From an uncultured Coriobacteriaceae bacterium (GTDB lineage Bacteria; Actinomycetota; Coriobacteriia; Coriobacteriales; Eggerthellaceae), in assembly GCA_900550055.1 (NCBI GenBank), contig URQU01000049.1:1-12221 (forward strand): DNA of 12,221 nucleotides, read 5' to 3'. The notes under the pieces are model-generated. The model searched no databases and had not been told where the DNA came from. It worked only from the letters and a program-made list of their open reading frames with translations. Position numbers and translations under genes: made by a program. Below are positions 6,646-12,221 of this stretch, piece by piece. Position 1 is the stretch's first letter, and every line of letters starts with the position of its first letter.

Positions 6646-8081
6646 TGGAAGAGCTGCTGTTCACCAAGATCCCCGTGGTCGCGACGCTCACGGCCGTGTT
6701 CTTCCTGTTGACCGCCGCCCAGACGCTGCATGCGTTGTTCCTGGCGGCGCGCAAAAACACGCGCCCGGTATCGGCCGCCTCCGTGTACGAGGCGTTGCTG
6801 GTGGTGCATCTGTACCTTGCGACCGCCACCATGTTGTCGGCATACGCCAACCACGGCACCCTGCTGCTGCACCTGCGCTTAACGGCGCTGCCCTTAAGCG
6901 CGCTGCTTTGGTTCAACCTAGCTTTGGCGGTCATGGGGCTGGCGCTCGCCATCCGCTACCGCAAACCCGTGATGACCTGGGAGATCGCGCTGTTCGCCCT
7001 CTGTTCGCCACCCGTCCTCGACGCCGCCGGCGCCTTCGCGCCGTACCTGTTCATAGCCGATGCCGCCTTCCTGACGTTCCGCGTGAGCGCAGGGCTTATC
7101 CTGGACATCCGGCGGTTCCGCAACAGCATCACGCGGCTTTCCGCCATCGAGGCCGTCGACCGCCTGCCCGAGGGCCTTGCCATGGCGGATCGGGGCGGCC
7201 GCGTGCTGTACATGAACGACGCCATGCGGTGGTGCCTCATGGAGCTTGGCTTCGCCACCGACCTGTCCGACGTCAGTATGCTGTGGGAGAACCTGTGCGA
7301 GATAGCGGAACGCGGCACAGCGCCCATAAACGACGTGCTGCCCGAAGGCGTGCGTATCCAGGTCGGGGAAGGCAACGTGCGCCTGTTCAAGCGCGACACC
7401 GCCGAGGTCAACGGCAAGACCTATCGCCGCCTTACCGCCATCGACGTCACGGAGGAAGAGCGCCTCAACATCACCATCGCGCGCACGAACGGCCTGCTCG
7501 AGCAGGCAAACCGCGAGTTGGAGGAGTCGCTTGCGGGCGTCCGCGAGGTCGCGCGCAACGAAGCCATGCTGCATATGAAGGCGCGCGTGCACGACACCAT
7601 CGGCCAGCGTCTTTCCATCTTGCACCGCTACCTCGAGGACGGCAGCGACAATCCTGAGGCGCTCGACCAGGTCACGGACCTGGTGCGCAGCATGATGGAG
7701 GACTTGGGCCGCACCGACGGCGAGCAATCGCCCACCGAGCTGGCGTCCATCGTGCACGCGTTCGAGCTGGTGGGCGTGCGCCTCGAGCAGATCGGCCACC
7801 TACCCGAGGCGCCCGCCGTTGCCGAGGCGTTCGTCGCCATCTGCCGCGAGGCCGCCACCAACGCCGTCAAGCACGGCCAGGCCCACAACGTGCGCATCGT
7901 CTTCGAGGAAAGCGACGGCTCGTACACGCTGCGTGTAACCAACGACGGCCTAGCAGGTCCCAGCGATTTCCGCGAGGGAACGGGGCTTCCCAGCATGCGC
8001 GAGGCCGTTAGCGCGGTCGGCGGCACCTGCCAGGTGACGGCCACCCAGCCTTTCACGCTAGAAGCGGTGGTTCCACGGTAG
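6645..8081 (+). CDS. Membrane histidine kinase, HisKA_3/NarL type, with PAS-like domain
   Basis: This 478-residue protein has hydrophobic helices at about 10-33, 45-66, 79-103, 112-130 and 131-153. A PAS-like domain (165-270) follows, with GRVLYMNDAMRW early and YRRLTAIDVTEEERL at its end, then a coiled-coil linker (270-305). The dimerisation segment reads KARVHDTIGQRLSIL, so His316 followed by Asp317 is the likely phospho-acceptor, matching the HisKA_3 pattern. The HATPase domain is intact but short: N box REAATNAVKHG (401-411), G1 VTNDG (431-435) and G2 GTGLPSMREAV (445-455). It should phosphorylate the NarL-type regulator encoded next. ATG 6645 shares its A with the preceding TGA and has a G-rich site seven bases upstream; GTG 6642 would add one residue. 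The shared PAS-then-coil layout with the upstream protein suggests the two arose from related sensors and may form a mixed complex. Confidence 0.9.
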   Translation: MEELLFTKIPVVATLTAVFFLLTAAQTLHALFLAARKNTRPVSAASVYEALLVVHLYLATATMLSAYANHGTLLLHLRLTALPLSALLWFNLALAVMGLALAIRYRKPVMTWEIALFALCSPPVLDAAGAFAPYLFIADAAFLTFRVSAGLILDIRRFRNSITRLSAIEAVDRLPEGLAMADRGGRVLYMNDAMRWCLMELGFATDLSDVSMLWENLCEIAERGTAPINDVLPEGVRIQVGEGNVRLFKRDTAEVNGKTYRRLTAIDVTEEERLNITIARTNGLLEQANRELEESLAGVREVARNEAMLHMKARVHDTIGQRLSILHRYLEDGSDNPEALDQVTDLVRSMMEDLGRTDGEQSPTELASIVHAFELVGVRLEQIGHLPEAPAVAEAFVAICREAATNAVKHGQAHNVRIVFEESDGSYTLRVTNDGLAGPSDFREGTGLPSMREAVSAVGGTCQVTATQPFTLEAVVPR

Positions 8082-8091
8082 AATAGAGGGC

Positions 8092-8111
8092 ATCGCCGCT
8101 GTTCCGGCGAT
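8092..8111 (+). promoter_or_regulatory. Perfect hairpin between kinase and regulator genes
   Basis: ATCGCCG (8092-8098) pairs perfectly with CGGCGAT (8105-8111) around a 6-base loop, within the 65-base gap between the kinase stop and the regulator start. There is no U tract, so it is not a normal intrinsic terminator. It may stabilise or process the mRNA and so raise regulator output relative to the kinase. Confidence 0.4.
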
Positions 8112-8146
8112 ATGCAGGGACCGCCTTCTAGCCCAGGGGGGACGCC

Positions 8147-8788
8147 ATGATCGACATGGTCATCGCCGAAGATCAAGCCATGCTGCGCGACTCGCTCGCG
8201 TGCGCCATCGACATGCAGGACGACATGCACGTCGTGGCGGCCATCGCCGATGCGGCCGACGCCCTTTCCGCGGTCGAGAAGCACCACGCGAACCTAGCGC
8301 TTTTGGACGTGTGCACGGAAAACGATTCCAGCGGCATCGTGGCGGCCGCCTCCATCAAGGAAGCGCACCCCGACGTGCGCGTGGTCATCATGACCGGCAT
8401 GCCCGAGATCACGTTCGTCGAACAGGCCCGCGCCGCCGGAGTTGACAGCTTCGTGTACAAAAACGTTGGCACCGCCGAGCTCATCGCCGTCATCCGCTCT
8501 ACCATGGAGGGCTATTCCACATTCCCCCGCCCCCAATCCAACGCTCTTTCCGGCGCCGCAGCGCTCACGCAAACCGAAATCGACATCTTGCGCCTGGTGT
8601 GCGAAACCAAAACGCGCAAGGAGATCGCGCAGGAGCTGTACCTGTCCGAAGGCACCGTGAAGCGCCACATCTCCGAGATTCTGGCGAAAACCGGCTACGA
8701 CAATATCCTGCGCCTTGCCGTGCACGCGGTTGCCAGCGGACTCATCGTCCCCGGCATGGGCCGCACCGGCGAACAAGCTGAGGAATAG
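8147..8788 (+). CDS. NarL/FixJ-family response regulator (REC + LuxR-type HTH)
   Basis: This 213-residue protein has a complete receiver domain: acidic pocket Glu8/Asp9, phospho-acceptor Asp54 in LALLDV, Thr83 in IMTG, and Lys105 in FVYKNV. A linker (118-138) leads to a LuxR-type helix-turn-helix (139-195) with LTQTEIDILRLVCETKTRKE, then a recognition segment reading LSEGTVKRHISEILAKTGY. In this family phosphorylation of the aspartate releases or dimerises the HTH for promoter binding. ATG 8147 follows AGGGGGG by six bases. It lies 65 bases after the HisKA_3 kinase gene, its evident partner. Likely targets are its own operon or the downstream zinc-ribbon and lipoprotein genes, but that is inference. 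Confidence 0.93.
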   Translation: MIDMVIAEDQAMLRDSLACAIDMQDDMHVVAAIADAADALSAVEKHHANLALLDVCTENDSSGIVAAASIKEAHPDVRVVIMTGMPEITFVEQARAAGVDSFVYKNVGTAELIAVIRSTMEGYSTFPRPQSNALSGAAALTQTEIDILRLVCETKTRKEIAQELYLSEGTVKRHISEILAKTGYDNILRLAVHAVASGLIVPGMGRTGEQAEE

Positions 8789-8942
8789 CGCGCATAACGC
8801 AAGCCTTTCCAGCTTCCCGAACAGCAACCTGAGCCGTTCGGTCCGCTTTCGCACCCCTTTTCGAGCCGTAGGGCGCTTCTTCGCCTTCCCCGCTTCTGCC
8901 ATTATCGGGGTACGGAGTTGGAGACGACGAAAGGGGCGCGAC

Positions 8943-9674
8943 ATGGGGCTGTTCGGAAAGATGTTCGAAAAGAAAACCTGCAGCATCTGCGGCGGCGAAA
9001 TCGGGCTTCTGGGCAATCGCAAGCTTGAGGACGGCAACCTGTGCAAGGAGTGCGCAGGCAAGCTGTCGCCGTTTTTCAGCGACCGACGCGCGAGCACGGT
9101 GGAGCAGATCGCCGAGCAGCTTGAGTATCGCGAGGCCAACCGGCAGAAGGTGGCGGAGCTCAACGTCACGCGCACGCTCGGCTGCGACATGAAGGTGATG
9201 CTCGACGAGGACGCGAAGCGCTTCATCGTCACGCGCAATTCCCGTTGGCGCGACGCAAACCCCGACGTTATGGACTTCTCCCAGGTCACGGGGTGCGATA
9301 CCGAAATCCGCGAGACGCGCAGCGAGCTCACCTGGAAAGACGATGAGGGCCATTCGCAAAGCTACGACCCACCGCGCTACGACATCGACTACGACGTGTA
9401 CGTAACCATCCACGTGAACTCGCCGTACTTCAACGAGATCACGTTCAAGGTCAACGACTACCGCATCGAGGAGCGCAATTCCGTGGAATACCGCGAGGCG
9501 GAGCGTCAGGCGCAGCAGATCCGCGAGGCGCTCACCCAGCTGCGCGAAACCGTCCGCGAGCAGGCAGCGGCGGCCGCGGCGCCGAAGACGGCGCAAACCT
9601 GTCCGTTCTGCGGCGCCACCACGGTTCCCGATGCGCAAGGGCGCTGCGAGTACTGCGGCGGCGCGATGGGATAA
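8943..9674 (+). CDS. DUF4428-like protein with a zinc ribbon at each end
   Basis: This 243-residue protein has no membrane helix or signal peptide, so it is probably cytoplasmic. The N-terminal ribbon uses Cys13, 16, 34 and 37, with the block GGEIGLLGNRKLEDGNLC and then KLSPFFSDRR, which I recognise as DUF4428-type. A charged helix follows (51-75), then a mostly beta middle domain (76-175) with PPRYDIDYDVYVTIHVNSPY and FNEITFKVND. A second helix rich in Glu, Arg and Gln (178-208) and an Ala linker lead to a C-terminal ribbon with Cys220, 223, 235 and 238. The function is unknown; the shape suggests a scaffold or adaptor. ATG 8943 has AAAGGGG about 8 bases upstream. It is 154 bases downstream of the regulator gene with no terminator visible between, so read-through from the sensor operon is possible. 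It is the third zinc-ribbon protein in the window. Confidence 0.82.
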   Translation: MGLFGKMFEKKTCSICGGEIGLLGNRKLEDGNLCKECAGKLSPFFSDRRASTVEQIAEQLEYREANRQKVAELNVTRTLGCDMKVMLDEDAKRFIVTRNSRWRDANPDVMDFSQVTGCDTEIRETRSELTWKDDEGHSQSYDPPRYDIDYDVYVTIHVNSPYFNEITFKVNDYRIEERNSVEYREAERQAQQIREALTQLRETVREQAAAAAAPKTAQTCPFCGATTVPDAQGRCEYCGGAMG

Positions 9675-9720
9675 GCGCTCGCCGGGTTGATCTGCGGCAA
9701 GCGCGTAAGCAGGGCACACG

Positions 9721-9741
9721 CCTTCGGCAAGGGACCGAAGG
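9721..9741 (+). promoter_or_regulatory. Hairpin upstream of the lipoprotein gene
   Basis: CCTTCGG (9721-9727) and CCGAAGG (9735-9741) form a perfect 7-bp stem around a 7-base loop in the 106-base gap before the lipoprotein gene. No U tract follows, so at most it is a weak terminator for the DUF4428-like gene, or a leader structure of the lipoprotein mRNA. I see no good promoter boxes in this gap. Confidence 0.35.
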
Positions 9742-9780
9742 TTCGCCATAGGAGCATCAACAAGAAAGGGAGTGAGGGAC

Positions 9781-10590
9781 ATGAAGAGGAAGCTATTGGT
9801 ATGCGCGTTGGTAGCATGCGCGATGACGCTGTGCTTGGCACTGACCGGCTGCGGCGGTGGCGGGACCAACGACAAGGACGCAAAAGAGGCGTTCATCGGA
9901 TCGTGGAAGCTGGCGGGCATGGTGTCCGACGGCGAAGAGGCAACCGCTGAGGACATTGCCATGCTCGACGCGTTCGGCATGAGCGTGGGCCTGAACGTCA
10001 ACGAGGACGGCACCTGCGCGCTCGTCATGTTCGGCGAGCCCCTTGACGGCACGTGGGAGGCGAAGAGCGCCACGGAGGCCAAGTTCACCATCGACGGCAG
10101 CCCCATCACCGCGACCATCACCGACGGCAAGCTGCAGATGACCGACGACGGCTACGCCATGACGTTCGAGCGCGGCGAGGTCAAGGCCAATAGCAACGAC
10201 GGCGATTCCAAGGCTGCAAGCACCACCGACAAGAACACCGTTGCCGTTGACAAGGTGCTCGTCGACGACGAGAACTGCACCATCACCGTGCTGAACAAGA
10301 AGCAGGATTGGCTCGACGACTGCGGCTACACCTTCAAGGTTGAGAACAAGACCGCCGACAAGACCGTCCTGTTCATGGCCGAATACGGCACCTTCAGCGT
10401 TGACGGCCAGATGGTCGACTTCACCCTGACCGAGACCGTCAAGCCCGGTATGTTCGCCGAGACCTTCGGCTACTTCGACAGCACCAAGGTTACCGATATC
10501 GACGCCATGAAGAACGTCGCCGGCACCATCAGCCTGATGGACAACGACAGCTACGAGACCATCGCCAGCTATCCCATCGAGCTCGCATAG
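9781..10590 (+). CDS. Secreted lipoprotein with a lipocalin-like and a beta-sandwich-like part
   Basis: This 269-residue protein opens with a lipoprotein signal peptide: basic MKRK, a hydrophobic core (5-20), and lipobox LTGC with Cys24 as the predicted lipidated residue, followed by a Gly-rich tether. It should sit on the outer face of the cytoplasmic membrane. Residues 35-135 look like small lipocalin-type strands (AFIGSWKLAGM, then NEDGTCALVMFGEPLDGTWE). A polar Ser/Thr/Lys linker leads to a second all-beta domain (about 153-269) with FKVENKTADKTVLF, of the Ig-like kind common in Gram-positive surface lipoproteins. No catalytic motif is seen, so a binding role is likely but the ligand is unknown. 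ATG 9781 fits AAAGGGAG at 9763-9770; the in-frame GTG at 9772 would be too close to that site. It is followed directly by a strong terminator. Confidence 0.85.
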   Translation: MKRKLLVCALVACAMTLCLALTGCGGGGTNDKDAKEAFIGSWKLAGMVSDGEEATAEDIAMLDAFGMSVGLNVNEDGTCALVMFGEPLDGTWEAKSATEAKFTIDGSPITATITDGKLQMTDDGYAMTFERGEVKANSNDGDSKAASTTDKNTVAVDKVLVDDENCTITVLNKKQDWLDDCGYTFKVENKTADKTVLFMAEYGTFSVDGQMVDFTLTETVKPGMFAETFGYFDSTKVTDIDAMKNVAGTISLMDNDSYETIASYPIELA

Positions 10591-10610
10591 CACCAAGCGC
10601 AACGCGACCG

Positions 10611-10640
10611 AAGCGCCTCCCCCAACGGGAGGCGCTTTTC
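10611..10640 (+). terminator. Intrinsic terminator after the lipoprotein gene
   Basis: A perfect 11-bp stem (10611-10621 with 10627-10637) around a 5-base loop runs into TTTTCGTTTC, 20 bases after the stop codon. This is a textbook Rho-independent terminator and ends the plus-strand transcripts from the left. Confidence 0.93.
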
Positions 10641-10723
10641 GTTTCTCCACAATTTCAACGCTTACGAAGCGGGCTTGTTTTCTGCTAGGCTGAAAGCAAT
10701 TAGTGGTAGTCAGTAGCGCCCTT

Positions 10724-10777
10724 AAGCGGGGGCTGCAAAGGATGAAAGCTTCCTTTGCAGCCCCCGCTTTTTGTTTT
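10724..10777 (+). terminator. Very strong terminator-like hairpin in the transporter leader
   Basis: A perfect 19-bp stem (10724-10742 with 10751-10769) around an 8-base loop is followed by TTTTTGTTTT. It lies about 90 bases past the first terminator and about 60 bases before the transporter start, so it is not needed to stop the lipoprotein transcript. It either ends a small transcript started in 10641-10723 or acts as an attenuator for the transporter gene. GCCC (10718-10721) could pair with GGGC (10730-10733) in the left arm, a weak candidate antiterminator. TTGTTT at 10675-10680 resembles a -35 box, but no good -10 follows at normal spacing. Confidence 0.85.
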
Positions 10778-10839
10778 GTCGGGCATTTTGCCCGCGCGGG
10801 CGCTGCGCAAAAGTCGGAAAGGATTGTACGGAAAACGAT

Positions 10840-12221
10840 ATGCAAGGTTTTGATCCCCATAAGGCGCACATCGAGGTTGCGCACCCCTACCTGACCATGA
10901 TGGGCCTGTATTTGGGCGGTTTCACGGGCATGTTCAGCGAAACGTCGCTCAACATCGCGCTGCCGCAGCTTACCGAAGCGTTCGGCGTCGACGTCGCCGT
11001 GATGCAGTGGATGGTCGTCGGCTATATGTTGGTCATCGGCATCGTGCTGCCCTTCGCTAGCCTGCTCATGAAGTGGTTCAGCGTGCGCAAGCTCACGCTG
11101 TTCGCGCTGGGCGCGTTCTTCGTCGGCTCGCTGATCAGCGGGTTCGCCCCCAGCTTCGAGGTGATGCTGGCGGGACGTCTGGTGCAAGGCGTGGGCACCG
11201 GCCTGGTGCTGCCCATGATGTTCGCCGTGGTTCTTGAGGTGTTCGCCCCGGTGAAAATCGGCGCTGCGATGGGCCTGACGGCGCTCATCATCATGTTCGC
11301 CCCCGCCATCGGCCCCACCCTTTCGGGCATCATCCTCGGCGTGCTGAGCTGGCGCTTCATCTTCTTCACCTTCGCCGCTGTGCTGGCCGTGGCCATGGTG
11401 TTCGCGGCGAAGTTCCTGGTGAACCCCTACGAGCTGATGCGCCCGCGCGTGGATGCGCTCTCGTGCGTGCTGTCGTGCCTGGGATTCGGCGGCGTGGTGC
11501 TGGGCGCCGGGCTTGCCAGCCTGTACGGATGGACCAGCGTCGAGGTGGTATCCGCGCTGGTCATCGGCGTGGTTTGCATTACAGCCTACGCGTATCGCCA
11601 GCTGCGCATGGAGACCCCCGTGCTTGACGTGCGCGTGTTCTGCCAGCAGGGCTATCGCGTGGGCGTGACGCTGGTGATGTTGAACTTCGGCATCACGCTG
11701 TCTGCCATGTACCTGCTGCCGCAGTACATCCAAAGCGGCATGCTGCTGCCTGTGGCCATGGCCGGCATGCTCATGCTGCCCGGCGGCGTGGTGAATTGCA
11801 TCGTGTCCGTGATCGCCGGCGGGCTGTACGATCGCATCGGCGCCCGCATCCCAGCGCGCGCAGGCTTCGCCCTGTCCATTGCGGGCACGGTGATGTTCCT
11901 GTTCGCGACGCCCGACTCCTCGATCGCGTACGTGATCTGCGCTCACGTTATTTTAATGATCGGCGTGCCGCTGGCCATGTCGCCGAGCCAGACGAGCGCA
12001 CTGAACTCGCTGCCGCACCGCATGAACGCGGACGGCTCCACCATGATGAACGCCCTACAGCAGGTGCTCGGCGCCATCGCAACCGCCGTTGCCACCAGCC
12101 TGCTGGGCATGGGCCAGGCGGCAAGCGCGGAAAGCGGCGCAGTCGCGTTCACCAACGGCGTGCACTGGGGCTTCGCGTTCACCCTGGTGCTGGCAGTTGC
12201 CGCGCTGGCGGTATCGATGCT
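10840..12221 (+). CDS. DHA2-type MFS drug-efflux transporter (partial, runs off right edge)
   Basis: 460 codons are visible with no stop inside the window; usual family length (about 480-520) suggests little is missing. After a short hydrophilic start (MQGFDPHKAH) come many membrane helices. Family marks include LNIALPQLTEAF (38-49, helix 1 end), AGRLVQGVGTGLVLP (111-125), the motif C-like APAIGPTLSG (154-163), motif A repeated in the second half as GGLYDRIGAR (327-336), and STMMNALQQVLGAIATA (400-416), typical of 14-helix EmrB/QacA-type proton antiporters. These export drugs or toxic metabolites across the cytoplasmic membrane; the substrate cannot be told. ATG 10840 has only a distant GGAAAGG (10816-10822), so the start is not fully secure; ATGs at 10897 and 10900 would cut into helix 1. 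The preceding terminator-like hairpin suggests control by attenuation or a separate promoter after 10777. Confidence 0.9.
   Translation, partial: MQGFDPHKAHIEVAHPYLTMMGLYLGGFTGMFSETSLNIALPQLTEAFGVDVAVMQWMVVGYMLVIGIVLPFASLLMKWFSVRKLTLFALGAFFVGSLISGFAPSFEVMLAGRLVQGVGTGLVLPMMFAVVLEVFAPVKIGAAMGLTALIIMFAPAIGPTLSGIILGVLSWRFIFFTFAAVLAVAMVFAAKFLVNPYELMRPRVDALSCVLSCLGFGGVVLGAGLASLYGWTSVEVVSALVIGVVCITAYAYRQLRMETPVLDVRVFCQQGYRVGVTLVMLNFGITLSAMYLLPQYIQSGMLLPVAMAGMLMLPGGVVNCIVSVIAGGLYDRIGARIPARAGFALSIAGTVMFLFATPDSSIAYVICAHVILMIGVPLAMSPSQTSALNSLPHRMNADGSTMMNALQQVLGAIATAVATSLLGMGQAASAESGAVAFTNGVHWGFAFTLVLAVAALAVSM

Noticed and set aside
6918..7799. 293-codon open frame on the minus strand
   Set aside because: It is antisense to the intact histidine kinase and shows no motif.
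8742..10130. 462-codon open frame on the minus strand
   Set aside because: It crosses the opposite strands of the DUF4428-like and lipoprotein genes and has no recognisable domain.
10742..10894. Possible leader peptide of about 50 residues starting inside the terminator hairpin
   Set aside because: Its start codon lies in the terminator stem, a purine run touches the ATG with no proper spacing, and no run of regulatory codons is obvious.
9793..11946. 717-codon open frame on the minus strand
   Set aside because: It lies opposite the lipoprotein and the MFS transporter, which have clear motifs; its product is rich in His, Gln and Arg with no domain, as expected for an antisense frame in G+C-rich DNA.
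1..12221. Search for tRNA, rRNA, CRISPR arrays, insertion-sequence ends or integrase genes
   Set aside because: No regularly spaced repeats, transposase or integrase motifs, or cloverleaf-like sequences were seen.

Overview
The window is G+C-rich, strongly C/G-biased at third codon positions, and carries purine-rich Shine-Dalgarno sites and intrinsic terminators. The mix of genes (NarL/LuxR-type regulators with multi-pass membrane sensors, a zinc-ribbon/SPFH pair, a DUF4428-like protein, a DHA2-type MFS pump) suggests a high-G+C Gram-positive bacterium. My best guess is Coriobacteriia (Eggerthella/Slackia-like). This is an inference from style and content, not a database match.

Layout. (1) 2-1323, plus: the last part of an OmpR/PhoB-type response regulator, overlapping by 4 bases with its membrane histidine kinase. 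(2) 4473-1594, minus: a two-gene unit. The first gene encodes a membrane protein with two N-terminal zinc ribbons; the second an SPFH-domain protein ending in two more zinc ribbons. A minus-strand terminator lies beyond it at 1403-1436. The pair resembles YdjG and YdjI, partners of PspA in the Bacillus envelope-stress system, but no PspA is present here. (3) 4474-4845: a 372-base divergent intergenic region with inverted and direct repeats. (4) 4846-8788, plus: a three-gene signalling unit. It comprises a polytopic sensor whose C-terminal kinase region looks degenerate, an intact HisKA_3/HATPase membrane kinase with a PAS-like domain, and a NarL/FixJ-type response regulator. (5) 8943-9674, plus: a soluble DUF4428-like protein with a zinc ribbon at each end. 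(6) 9781-10590, plus: a secreted lipoprotein followed by a clear terminator. (7) 10591-10839: a leader region holding a second, very strong terminator hairpin, then a DHA2-type MFS transporter that runs off the right edge.

How it may work together (inference): most of the window is envelope sensing and response. There are two membrane two-component systems, a zinc-ribbon/SPFH membrane scaffold, a lipoprotein and an efflux pump. The most unusual parts are the sensor pair with one apparently inactive kinase partner, the PspA-less zinc-ribbon/SPFH pair with a third zinc-ribbon protein nearby, and the terminator-like hairpin in the transporter leader. I see no tRNA, rRNA, CRISPR array, insertion sequence or integrase.
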